A stretch of 64,000 bases of DNA, taken from assembly GCA_021294835.1 (NCBI GenBank), contig JAJTDF010000011.1, forward strand, positions 1 through 64,000. The letters are read 5' to 3'. The position numbers were made by a program, and so were the translations under genes. Positions 33,346 to 41,442 of the stretch are shown in pieces; the first letter of the stretch is position 1, and every line of letters begins with the position of its first letter. The notes under the pieces are model-generated. The model had not been told where the DNA came from. It did no database searches and saw only the letters and a program-made list of their open reading frames with translations. The DNA is from Planctomycetaceae bacterium. GTDB taxonomy: Bacteria; Planctomycetota; Phycisphaerae; Phycisphaerales; UBA1924.

Positions 33346-34857
33346 ATGCCCGCCGAAGCCCCCCCACTCATCTCGCCGAACCTGCCCGCCACGCCCGCGC
33401 CGCTGGGCGACATCGGCGGGTGCGCTCGGGCGCTGGCGGCGGGCAGCGAGACGGCGGTGGGCCTGGCGAAGCGGTCGCTGGAACGGGCGAGGGCGTTGCA
33501 GCCGACGCTGAACTTTGCGATTGATCTGCTTGAAGAGCAGGCGATGGCGGCGGCGCAGGCGGCCGATGCGCGGAGGCGGAGTGGAGCGGTGCTCTCGGCG
33601 GTGGACGGCGTGCCGTTTGCCATCAAGGACAACCTGGTGACCGCCTTCGGGCGGACGACCTGCGGCTCGCGGCTGCTGGAGCAGTACCGCTCGCCGTTCA
33701 CGGCCACCGCCGTGCAGCGGCTGCTGGATGCGGGGGCGGTGCCGGTGCTCAAGGCGAATCTGGACGAGTTTGCCATGGGCGGTTCGGGTGAGAACTCGGC
33801 CTTCGGCGCGACGCGCAACCCGTGGGACCCATCGCGGGTGCCGGGTGGCTCGTCATCGGGTTCAGCGGCGGCGGTGGCGGCCGGCGTGGTGCCGTTTGCG
33901 CTGGGGTCGGACACGGGCGGGTCGATCCGCCAGCCGGCGGGGCTGTGCGGGGTGTGCGGGATCAAGCCGACGTATGGGCGGGTGTCTCGCAGCGGGCTGG
34001 TGGCGTATGCCAGCAGTCTGGACCAGGTGGGCCCGCTGGCGCACACGCCGGAGGACCTGCGGCTGGTGCTGAGCCTGATCGCCGGGCATGATCCGGCGGA
34101 CTCGACCAGCGCCAGAGCGAACGCGAGCGATCTGCTGACTGAATTGGAGCCTGCGCTGCCGCCGGGCACGAAGGTGCGGATCGGCATTCCGCCCCAGGCG
34201 CGGGCGACGGCCAACGCGCCGGCGGTGCTGGCGGCGATGCAGCGGGCGGAACGCTCGCTGCGGGCGGCCGGGGTGGAACTGGTGGACGTGGACCTGCCGC
34301 ATGCGGACCACGCCATCGCGGCATATTACATCATCGCCACCGCCGAGGCGAGCAGCAACCTGGCGCGGTTCGATGGCGTGCGCTATGGGCAGCGGGCGAA
34401 GCTGGGCGCGGGCGAGGGGCTGCACGAGCTGTACGTGCGTTCGCGCACCGAGGGCTTCGGGGCTGAGGTGCAGCGGCGGATCATGCTGGGCACGCACGTG
34501 CTCTCCAGCGGGTATTACGACGCGTACTACCTGACCGCGCTCAAGGCCCGGCGGCTGATCAAAGGCGATTACGACCGGGCGTTCGCGGAGGCCGGGGTGA
34601 GTGCGGTGCTGATGCCCTCGAGCCCGGGTCCGGCGTTCGCCATCGGCGAGAAGTCGGGCGACCCGCTGGCGATGTATCTGGAGGATGTGTACACCGTGGG
34701 CGTGAACCTGGCCGGGCTGCCGGCGGTGACGGTGCCGGGGGGCTTCCAGCCGGCCGGCGGAACCACGCCGGATCTGCCGGTGGGTCTGCAGTTGATCGGC
34801 CCGCCGCTCAGCGAGGCGACGCTGCTGCGGCTGGCGACGCTGGTGCGGTACCGGTGA
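33346..34857 (+). CDS. gatA: Glutamyl-tRNA amidotransferase subunit A
   Basis: The 503-residue amidase generates ammonia from glutamine for GatB. The Ser-cis-Ser-Lys triad is visible as IKDN (Lys), GGSSSGSAAA (cis-Ser) and DTGGSIRQPA (nucleophile Ser), with KPTYGRVSRSGLVAYASSLDQVGP after it. Length is normal. gatC, the small third subunit, is not seen in this window. A 42-nt gap of CCACC-rich sequence before the ATG holds no ribosome-binding site. Confidence 0.95.
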   Translation: MPAEAPPLISPNLPATPAPLGDIGGCARALAAGSETAVGLAKRSLERARALQPTLNFAIDLLEEQAMAAAQAADARRRSGAVLSAVDGVPFAIKDNLVTAFGRTTCGSRLLEQYRSPFTATAVQRLLDAGAVPVLKANLDEFAMGGSGENSAFGATRNPWDPSRVPGGSSSGSAAAVAAGVVPFALGSDTGGSIRQPAGLCGVCGIKPTYGRVSRSGLVAYASSLDQVGPLAHTPEDLRLVLSLIAGHDPADSTSARANASDLLTELEPALPPGTKVRIGIPPQARATANAPAVLAAMQRAERSLRAAGVELVDVDLPHADHAIAAYYIIATAEASSNLARFDGVRYGQRAKLGAGEGLHELYVRSRTEGFGAEVQRRIMLGTHVLSSGYYDAYYLTALKARRLIKGDYDRAFAEAGVSAVLMPSSPGPAFAIGEKSGDPLAMYLEDVYTVGVNLAGLPAVTVPGGFQPAGGTTPDLPVGLQLIGPPLSEATLLRLATLVRYR

Positions 34858-34908
34858 AGCGCCACGATTGATCCGGATCGCAGGACGGATGCGTGCAGTG
34901 AGAGAACC

Positions 34909-34925
34909 GGCCGCAGGATGCGGCC
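34909..34925. other. Small perfect hairpin between gatA and the GHL10 gene
   Basis: GGCCGC and GCGGCC pair around AGGAT. There is no T tract, so it is not an obvious terminator; it may be chance at this GC content. Confidence 0.25.
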
Positions 34926-34944
34926 AGAATGCAGGAAGAACACG

Positions 34945-36576
34945 ATGCGAGCGTTGCTGGCGGTGACGGCGGGATGGATGGCGATGGGACTGATTTCGGG
35001 CGTGTGCCTGGCGCAGGCGGATCGCGCCGGGCCGGGGGCGGTGTGGGCGCACACGGCCGACCCGGGACAGCGGCCGCCGGCCCCGCCGAGGGAGTTCCGC
35101 GGGGCGTGGGTGGCGACGGTGGCCAATATCGACTGGCCCTCCAAGCGGGGCCTGCCCGCTGATGAGCAGCGTCGCGAGGCGCTGGCGATTCTGGACAAGG
35201 CGGCGGAGTTGAACCTCAACGCGCTGGTGCTGCAGGTGCGGCCGACGGCGGATGCGATCTTCCCCAGCACGCTGGAGCCGTGGAGCGAGTTCCTGACCGG
35301 CGAGAGCGGCAAGCCGCCCTCGGACGGCTACGACCCCTTGGCGTTCTGGGTGAGCGAAGCGCACAAGCGGGGCATTCAGTTGCACGCGTGGTTCAACCCC
35401 TTCCGGGCGCGGCACTTTGACGCCAAGCTGCCCGACGCAGCGAGCCACATCTCCAAGACGCGGCCGGACCTGGTTCGCTCCTATGACCGCTACCTCTGGC
35501 TGGACCCGGGCGAGGAAGAGGCCCAGACGCACAGCCTGCGGGTGATCATGGACGTGGTCAACCGGTACGACATCGACGGCGTGCACTTTGATGACTACTT
35601 CTACCCCTACCCGGAGAAGGACAAGCCCTTCCCGGACGATGCGCCGTATCAGCGGTACAAGGCGTCGGGCGGCAAGCTGGAGCGCGACGCCTGGCGGCGG
35701 AGCAACATCGACCGCTTTGTCAAGGCGGTGCACGATCAGGTGAAGGCGGCCAAGCCGCACGTGATGGTGGGCATCAGCCCGTTTGGCATCTGGCGGCCGG
35801 GGTTCCCGCCGGGCGTACAGGGGTTTGACGCGTACGCCAACCTGCACGCCGACGCGCGGATGTGGCTGCGGGAGGGGTGGCTGGATTACATCGCGCCGCA
35901 GCTGTATTGGAAGGTGGACGCGCCGCAGCAGCGGTACGACCGGCTGCTGGCGTGGTGGCTGGCCAACAACGACCAGCGGCGGCACGTGTGGCCGGGCAAC
36001 TTCACCTCGCGGATTCTGGCGGCGGAGCCGGAGGGGGCGCCTCCGGCGGCGGACCGCAAGGGTCGGGAGTCGTGGGAGGCTCCGGAGATTTTGCGGCAGA
36101 TCGAGATCACCCGCGAGCAGTGCAACCGGGGCGAGAGCGGCAACATCCACTTCTCGTTTGTGGCGCTGCTGCAGAACCGGCGGGGCATCGCTGATGCGCT
36201 CAAGTCCGGGCCGTACGCCCGCCCGGCGCTGCCGCCGGCGATCGCGTGGTCGGCGACGGCGGCCAGCCCGGATGGGCACCGCCTCCTGCCGGCACCGGTG
36301 ATCAAGGTGGCCCAGGCCGATGGGCGGCTGACGGTGGAGTGGACGGGCAACACCGAGGCGAAGCGGTGGGTGTTCTGGACGCGGACGGGCACGCGCTGGG
36401 AGCCGACGTTCCTGCCGGGCGAGAGCACGGTGCAGAGCATGCCGGCGAACGCGGGGCTGACGGCGGTGGCGGTGCAGGGCATCGACCGCTTCGGCATTCA
36501 GGGCGATGCGGGGGTGGTGACACCCCGGCAGCCGGCGGCGGCGGAACCGGCTGCCCCGGCGGGCGCGCGGAACTGA
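34945..36576 (+). CDS. Secreted glycosyl hydrolase-like protein (GHL10, PF02638 type)
   Basis: The 543-residue protein has a signal peptide (MRALLAVTAGWMAMGLISGVCLAQA) and a (beta/alpha)8-like domain of the GHL10 family. EFRGAWVATVANIDWPSK is the family's first strand, AWFNPFRAR follows, and DIDGVHFDDYFYPYP carries the conserved acidic pair. MVGISPFGIWRPG and DYIAPQLYWKVD are the last core strands. The C-terminal ~110 residues look like a fibronectin-III-like accessory domain. Predicted activity is on an extracellular polysaccharide or peptidoglycan; the substrate is unknown. Start ATG follows a GGAAGAA purine box. Confidence 0.85.
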   Translation: MRALLAVTAGWMAMGLISGVCLAQADRAGPGAVWAHTADPGQRPPAPPREFRGAWVATVANIDWPSKRGLPADEQRREALAILDKAAELNLNALVLQVRPTADAIFPSTLEPWSEFLTGESGKPPSDGYDPLAFWVSEAHKRGIQLHAWFNPFRARHFDAKLPDAASHISKTRPDLVRSYDRYLWLDPGEEEAQTHSLRVIMDVVNRYDIDGVHFDDYFYPYPEKDKPFPDDAPYQRYKASGGKLERDAWRRSNIDRFVKAVHDQVKAAKPHVMVGISPFGIWRPGFPPGVQGFDAYANLHADARMWLREGWLDYIAPQLYWKVDAPQQRYDRLLAWWLANNDQRRHVWPGNFTSRILAAEPEGAPPAADRKGRESWEAPEILRQIEITREQCNRGESGNIHFSFVALLQNRRGIADALKSGPYARPALPPAIAWSATAASPDGHRLLPAPVIKVAQADGRLTVEWTGNTEAKRWVFWTRTGTRWEPTFLPGESTVQSMPANAGLTAVAVQGIDRFGIQGDAGVVTPRQPAAAEPAAPAGARN

Positions 36577-36876
36577 TCCGCTCCTGGCGGCGGGCTGCAA
36601 CGGCCACAAACGAAACCGGCGAACCCTTCGGTCCGCCGGTCCCACGCTGGCAAAGGAGTGTCTGGTTCTCACATCCGCTCTCTCCGTTCAGGCTCGCTGT
36701 CCGGGGAGTCAGGCCGGCAGGACCCTGGGGCGTGGGGCACGGCGTGCTCCACGGTGAGGCTCGGATGTGAACGGCTTCTGCAAGCGGCTCGCGGCAGTCT
36801 CTCTCTCCCGCGGCCGGATGTGGAGTCGTGTGTTTCGGGGCCGTCTGGGGCCCGCCGGCGAGGTCAGTCCGGCTGA
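36577..36876. other. Intergenic region without recognisable genes
   Basis: 300 bp between the convergent GHL10 gene and coiled-coil gene. It contains a CTCTCT run near 36801-36810, but no ORF or hairpin with a T tract is convincing. Confidence 0.5.
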
Positions 36877-37182
36877 TCAGTCCTGGTTGGGGCCGAAGTT
36901 CTCGCCCGCGTCGGCTGAGCCGTTGGCCTGCTTCTCGAGGAGCTTGCGGAGGTAGGCGTTCTCGCGGCGGGTGGCCTCCAGATCAAACATGATGTACTTG
37001 ACCGAGAGACGCAGGTAATCCAGGGAGTCCTGCAGGTCGGCGACGGTCTTCTTCATGCGGCTGTGGCGGTCCTTGGCTTCCTCGGCCAGAGCGGTGAGCC
37101 GCTCACGCTGGTCGGCCGGAAGGCCGTTGATCTGCTGCACCAGGTCGCCAAGCTTGCTCTGGAATTCCTGCTCGTTCATCAT
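36877..37182 (-). CDS. Small coiled-coil protein
   Basis: The 101-residue protein is acidic and mostly helical, with heptad-like repeats from LAEEAKDRHSRMKKTVADLQ through RRENAYLRKLLEK. The segment DYLRLSVKYIMFDLEATRREN looks well constrained and similar small proteins occur in planctomycetes, but no function is known to me. GGAG lies 6 nt before the first of two ATGs (37182, 37179). Its leader contains three pyrimidine/purine-rich 17-nt repeats. Confidence 0.75.
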   Translation of the reverse strand: MMNEQEFQSKLGDLVQQINGLPADQRERLTALAEEAKDRHSRMKKTVADLQDSLDYLRLSVKYIMFDLEATRRENAYLRKLLEKQANGSADAGENFGPNQD

Positions 37183-37260
37183 CCCGTCTCCTTCGTTCGC
37201 GTTTTGTGTTGTCAGTCCGCCGGGGCCAACGGGTCTCTCAGGTCCGCTGGCACACCGGCA

Positions 37261-37311
37261 CGTCTCTCTGTTCTACCCGTCTCTCTCTTCTCCCCGTCTC
37301 TCTTTCTTCCG
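37261..37311 (-). repeat. Three 17-nt CT-rich direct repeats upstream of the coiled-coil gene
   Basis: Consecutive copies begin CGTCTCTCT at 37261, 37278 and 37295 with small internal differences. On the transcribed strand of the coiled-coil gene they are purine-rich (GAGAGACG-type). They lie 79-129 nt before its start codon and could be in a long 5' leader. Confidence 0.85.
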
Positions 37312-37624
37312 GGCGGCTGTCTCGCGTCGTGTGACGCGGACAAGAGGACCAGTACGAACCGCGTGCCAGAGCTGCGGACCGACGGCCGACCACCCGCGTG
37401 CGTACCCCGTGGGCGGCCCAGACCCATAAAAGCATGGATTCAATGCCGGCAAGCAGCGCAGCCGGCGTTGGACGGGCAACAGTCGGCGTCGCCGGGGCAG
37501 CGGAGGCGTGGCAGCGAGGCAAGACGGCGTCAGCGGCGGGCAACGGTGTCGCCGTCGACCGGCCGGCGGTGTTGCGATGAGGCAACACCTGCACGGGCGA
37601 CGACGGGGGTGTCGACCGCCGGGA

Positions 37625-37652
37625 ATGAAAACAGCCCGGGACGACCGGGCTG
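37625..37652 (-). terminator. Terminator of the DUF3553-like gene
   Basis: CAGCCCGG and CCGGGCTG form an 8-bp stem with a 5-nt loop; on the minus strand it is followed by TTTTCATTC. It lies about 50 nt after the stop codon. Confidence 0.8.
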
Positions 37653-37703
37653 CGGCGGAACTCGAGAATGCAACGGCGACACGGCGGCCCGTCGCCGAAG
37701 TGG

Positions 37704-38306
37704 TTACCGGAGCAAGTCCAGCCGCTTGATGACCTGCTGAGCCGAACGCGGCGCGTTGCGGATCTCCTCAGCCAGGCCCGAGGGGTCGTCCCGCTTGCAC
37801 TCGAGCATCACCTTGCGGAGGTGGTCGTCACGGAACATGACAAACCGCTTGTAGAGGTCTTCCAGTTCATGCCTCGAGAAGCGGGTCATGGGATCCTTCA
37901 GGCCGCTCTGGGCGGCGGCCCAGTCGATCAGGGCTCCCCCGTGCTCGCTGAAGCGGTAGAGGCGAAGGGTGGTGGTCAGCCGGGCGCGGGGGGTGCTGAA
38001 GGGGTCGGTGGCGGCCGCCGGCAGTTTGAGCATCAGGTCTTTGGCGGTCTGGGTGCTGCCGGTGAGCAGGGGGTCCTGCGGGCCGGCCTCGTGCTGGAGG
38101 ATGGCCGGGGCGTCGTCGGCGGCGATGAGCTTGGCCATGGCGGAGTTGAGGTTCTTCACCCCGGCGCGGTCGAACCGGATGGTCAGCCGCTGACAGGCAC
38201 GGCCCTCGTGCGTGTCGGCGATAGCGCTGGTCACCTGACCGATGCCCCACTCGGGCCGCTCTGAATGAACCACTTTGTCGCCGAACCCCCACGTTTTGAG
38301 AACCAT
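37704..38306 (-). CDS. DUF3553-like (short CarD-style) protein
   Basis: The 200-residue protein starts MVLKTWGFGDKVVHSERPEWGIGQV, which matches the DUF3553 core (GD-x-VVHPERPEWGVG) seen in small proteins and at the ends of UvrD-like helicases, a Tudor/CarD-like beta fold. The rest has a CQRLTIRFDRAGVKNL strand and a helical C-terminal half (FSRHELEDLYKRFVMFRDDHLRKVM). The longer extension to 38384 has no ribosome-binding site and is not conserved. It may bind RNA polymerase or DNA, but that is unproven. Confidence 0.7.
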   Translation of the reverse strand: MVLKTWGFGDKVVHSERPEWGIGQVTSAIADTHEGRACQRLTIRFDRAGVKNLNSAMAKLIAADDAPAILQHEAGPQDPLLTGSTQTAKDLMLKLPAAATDPFSTPRARLTTTLRLYRFSEHGGALIDWAAAQSGLKDPMTRFSRHELEDLYKRFVMFRDDHLRKVMLECKRDDPSGLAEEIRNAPRSAQQVIKRLDLLR

Positions 38307-39021
38307 GTTGCTTCCCTGACCATGCGCGTCAGCCGTCCGGGCCGCTTGCCCTGTCCGACGATGCCGCGTTGCTTGACATCCCACTTCACTCCGCCCCTGT
38401 CACCCAACCGTGTCTTTCAACCCCCGCCGGCCCCCGCCCGCCCCCCTCTCCCTACCGCTTGGCCACCGCACACCCCAGGCCTCGACCGCCAACAGTCACC
38501 ACAAGGCACGGGTTGATTGGCCCCGCTGGTCAGCCCGCCACCGTCGCGTCACCCACCCCAAGTGCCTGTTCCCCAACTTGCCAGCACAACAGCGGCCGCG
38601 GCTCCAGCCGTCATGCTTCACCACCACAAGACCGTTCAAAAACCAAACACAATCACGAAGGCGACTCGTCCATGTCAGATGGTCTGACCGGGCCAGGCAG
38701 GTCGTTGACTGGTGAGCTTGTTCGACCCCACACTTCGAAGAGTCTAGTATAGCGACCTGTCAGAGATCGACCTGCACCGCTGCCGATGATCCTGCCCGCC
38801 TCAGGCAATGTGGATAACTCCACTGCCGGGCACCGGGATGTGCAACCCGACCTCCTCGTTCATCGGTCCGCAAGCCCGTACGGATTGAAGACCGGAACGG
38901 TTGCCCGCCTGCTGAGAGGCTGAAATGTGTTTCGGCTCGGCTGGGCCGGAGGTTGCAGGGAACTGACCAGGGATGCTGCCGGCACGAGACTTCCGACCAG
39001 ACAGGCGACCACGGAGACACC
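38307..39021. other. Long intergenic region between divergent DUF3553-like gene and rpoZ
   Basis: About 715 bp. It is more AT-rich near 38640-38660 and contains TTGACT (38705-38710) and TAGTAT (38745-38750), but these are 34 bp apart and not a consistent promoter pair. The pyrimidine-rich stretch 38395-38460 encodes nothing conserved. I cannot identify an RNA gene here. Confidence 0.5.
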
Positions 39022-39267
39022 ATGATCGAGGCCCTCAAGAGCGACGAGATCATCAACAAAGTCGGCGGACGGTTCAAGCTGTGCGCCCTGATCCAGCGGC
39101 GACTGGTGCAGTTGATGGACGGCGCCCGGCCAATGGTTGAGCGGAACGGTCGCTCGGACCTGGAGCTGGTGATCCAGGAGATCATGGAAGACCGGCTCAA
39201 GCCCGAGTTCGACCTCTCCGACCCCGAGACCGGGGCGGCGATGCCCGAACTGACCGCCCGCGAGTGA
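39022..39267 (+). CDS. rpoZ: DNA-directed RNA polymerase omega subunit
   Basis: The 81-residue protein matches the RPB6/omega core: KVGGRFKLCALIQRRLVQLMDG and the following SDLELVIQEIMEDRL helix. Omega aids assembly and integrity of RNA polymerase. GGAG (39013-39016) lies 5 nt before the ATG. It precedes coaC, and the omega-Dfp order is common in bacteria, which supports both calls. The sequence is diverged from E. coli omega. Confidence 0.8.
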   Translation: MIEALKSDEIINKVGGRFKLCALIQRRLVQLMDGARPMVERNGRSDLELVIQEIMEDRLKPEFDLSDPETGAAMPELTARE

Positions 39268-39318
39268 TGTGTTGACTGTCGCCGCGGGCAAAGCCCCGCT
39301 GCGGAGAATGGCCGGCCC

Positions 39319-39984
39319 ATGTCCGTTCCAGACCCCCAAGGGCTGTTGGCCCGCAGGCTCTCGCCCGAATCGCCCAGCGGCGGGGGCGGCGGTGGTGACG
39401 CGGGGTGGGGAAGGCCCGCCCCCGGATCACTGAGCGGCCGCACGGTGATTGTGGGCGTGACCGGGGGGATCGCCGCGTACAAGACGGCGACGCTTGTCTC
39501 GCGGCTGGCGCAGGGGGGCGCGGCGGTGACGGTGGCCATGACCGAGTCGGCGCAGCGGTTCGTGACCCCGCTGACGTTCCAGGCGCTGAGCGGGCGAGCG
39601 GTGTACTCGGACATCTGGTCGCAGGCCGATCTGGCCGATCCGCAGCACATCCGGCTGGCCCGGTCGGCGCACCTGGCCATCGTGGCGCCGGCGAGCATGG
39701 ACTTTCTGGCAAGGCTGGCCTGCGGCATGGCCGACGACCCGGTGAGCCTGATCCTCTCGGCGGTGGACCGGCGGACCTGCCCGGTGCTGCTGGCTCCGTC
39801 GATGAACGAGGCGATGTGGTCGCAGCCGGCGACGGCGCGGAACCTGGCCACCCTGCGTGGGGACGGCTTTGAGGTGATCGATCCGGCCCATGGGTGGCAG
39901 GCATGCCGCACCAGCGGACCGGGGCGGATGCCCGAGCCTGAAGACCTGGCCGATGAGGTGGCTCGCCGACTGGCCCGCGGATAA
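39319..39984 (+). CDS. coaC: Phosphopantothenoylcysteine decarboxylase (monofunctional flavoprotein)
   Basis: The 221-residue flavoprotein decarboxylates phosphopantothenoyl-cysteine in coenzyme A synthesis. After a Gly-rich tail (residues ~15-35) come VTGGIAAYKTATLV (FMN loop), HLAIVAPASMDF, APSMNEAMW (PxMNxxMW motif) and a C-terminal ACRTSGPGRMPEP holding the catalytic Cys. The CoaB synthetase domain normally fused behind it in Dfp is absent, so CoaB must be encoded elsewhere. An unusual Gly-rich segment precedes the domain. Confidence 0.88.
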   Translation: MSVPDPQGLLARRLSPESPSGGGGGGDAGWGRPAPGSLSGRTVIVGVTGGIAAYKTATLVSRLAQGGAAVTVAMTESAQRFVTPLTFQALSGRAVYSDIWSQADLADPQHIRLARSAHLAIVAPASMDFLARLACGMADDPVSLILSAVDRRTCPVLLAPSMNEAMWSQPATARNLATLRGDGFEVIDPAHGWQACRTSGPGRMPEPEDLADEVARRLARG

Positions 39985-40026
39985 GACCAAGCCAAGGCGC
40001 GGACGGGAGCGATCAGCCGGGGGGCT

Positions 40027-41226
40027 TCATCCGGCGCGGCGTTTTTCGCCCTCTTCCTGCGCCCGGGCCCTCATGCACATGGAAATCAGCGAGCGGACCG
40101 AGACAGCCGCTTCGGTGACGCTCATGGCCAGCGAGACGGAGTTCATCGCCGACTCGGCGGACTCGGCGATGACGCCGAAACCCAGTTCGGCCGCCACGCC
40201 GCGGATCTGCAGAGCGATCCGCCGGACCACCGCGATGTCGTCGGTGGCGATGGCCTTGTTGAGTTCCGCGGCCATGCCCCGCAGGTCCTCGGTGAACTCC
40301 TCGACGAAGCTGGCGTTGGGATGATCGCCGCCGATGGTGGAGACGATGGCGCCGCCGCCGTCGGGATTGGAGGCGCCCATGAGCAGGAACTCGCCGAGGG
40401 CTCGAAGCAGCTTCTGCTCGCTGAGCGGCTTGACCAGGTGAGCGTTGGCGAGCGTGGGCTCGGCGACGAGCTGCTCGACCATGCGAGGGTCAGAGGCGAC
40501 GAGGATGATGGTGGCCTGGATGCCCGCGGATCGCAACTGCTGAGCGAGTTGGCGGCCGTCCTGCTCGCCAACTTCAACCGCGCACAGAATCACATCGAAG
40601 CCCTCGCTGGCCCGCCTGACGCCTTCTTCGGCGTTGTCAACACTGGTGACGTTCAGCTGGGTTTCACGCAGGTAGTGCCTGACCAGCCGACGGTCCATCG
40701 AAGACGTCTCGATGTGCAGGAGACTGCCCGACAGACGGGACGGATCGACATGCTCCATCGCGAAGCCGCCCTGCTGAGGGTCAAGCTCGACAAACTGGCG
40801 GACGTTGATGGACCGGTCAAACTGGATGCCGACCTCGTGGACGAGACCTTTGACGTGCCGGCATCGGACGACCCGGGCCGGAATGGGCATCAACTGGCCC
40901 GCCAGGGTGGGCAGGTACACGGTGCAGCGGGTGCCTATGTGCACATAGGCAGAGTGGACAAGCCCGATGCCGGTTCCTGAGAGGTTCCGGCAGGCGTAAT
41001 TCAGCGCGGTGCTCGCCCCGGCGTTCTGATGCAGTTCCACCTTGACTGAGAGCTTCTGAAACGCTGCCCGCAGGAAGGCCCGCTTGGGGTGATCGTCGGC
41101 GACACCGGCGTCCATCTCGTCATACAGCCTGGCCAGATCCGCAGCGGACAGCCGCAGCGTGTTGCGAACGCCGCCCTGGTCACCCGCGTTCCCGCCTCCG
41201 GCATGACCGTCTGATCGCACCGCCAT
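40027..41226 (-). CDS. PilZ / pseudo-receiver / degenerate HPt protein
   Basis: The 399-residue protein has three domains. A PilZ domain at about 60-165 keeps RAFLR (RxxxR) and NLSGTGIGL (N/DxSxxG), so it may bind cyclic-di-GMP. A receiver-like domain at about 185-300 (LLHIETSSMDRRLVRHYL through LVKPLSEQKL) has the fold and the conserved Lys, but the phospho-acceptor position in FDVILCAVEVGEQDG is Ala instead of Asp and the acidic pocket is lost. An HPt-like C-terminus (about 320-385) has RIALQIRGVAAELGF with Leu where the phosphorylated His should be. ATG 41226 is set by a GGAGG box. The last stretch is helical. Function inferred: a scaffold reading c-di-GMP, not a working phosphorelay. Confidence 0.75.
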   Translation of the reverse strand: MAVRSDGHAGGGNAGDQGGVRNTLRLSAADLARLYDEMDAGVADDHPKRAFLRAAFQKLSVKVELHQNAGASTALNYACRNLSGTGIGLVHSAYVHIGTRCTVYLPTLAGQLMPIPARVVRCRHVKGLVHEVGIQFDRSINVRQFVELDPQQGGFAMEHVDPSRLSGSLLHIETSSMDRRLVRHYLRETQLNVTSVDNAEEGVRRASEGFDVILCAVEVGEQDGRQLAQQLRSAGIQATIILVASDPRMVEQLVAEPTLANAHLVKPLSEQKLLRALGEFLLMGASNPDGGGAIVSTIGGDHPNASFVEEFTEDLRGMAAELNKAIATDDIAVVRRIALQIRGVAAELGFGVIAESAESAMNSVSLAMSVTEAAVSVRSLISMCMRARAQEEGEKRRAG

Positions 41227-41231
41227 GAATG

Positions 41232-41236
41232 CCTCC
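41232..41236 (-). promoter_or_regulatory. Strong Shine-Dalgarno GGAGG of the PilZ-protein gene
   Basis: GGAGG 5 nt before ATG 41226 decides the start against upstream in-frame codons. Confidence 0.85.
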
Positions 41237-41442
41237 AAACGATGATCAGACCGGTAACCCCGCAATCGGGACGATCATCTGTCCGAGGCTCCATCGGTCG
41301 CCCGAGGCCCGGCCTTGCCGGGCCCGGCCCGACTGTGGTGTGGAACTCGGTACACCATCGGCTGCCCAAACGCTCCAGCCGCTACCGACGCCACACAGCC
41401 CTCCGCCCGAGTCACCACACACCTGCGGCGGGACGAACGCGG

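Larger units (their letters stand above)
37183..37703. other. Intergenic region with pyrimidine-rich repeats and a terminator
   Basis: About 520 bp. It holds three 17-nt direct repeats (37261-37311) and the terminator of the DUF3553-like gene (37625-37652). The remaining sequence has no conserved ORF. Confidence 0.5.

Noticed and set aside
37063-37740. Long plus-strand ORFs in the intergenic region around the coiled-coil gene
   Set aside because: They cross the terminator of the DUF3553-like gene and the CT-rich repeats and contain no domain.
38705-38750. TTGACT and TAGTAT as a promoter pair for rpoZ
   Set aside because: The two hexamers are 34 bp apart, far outside the 15-19 bp range, so they were not called as a promoter.
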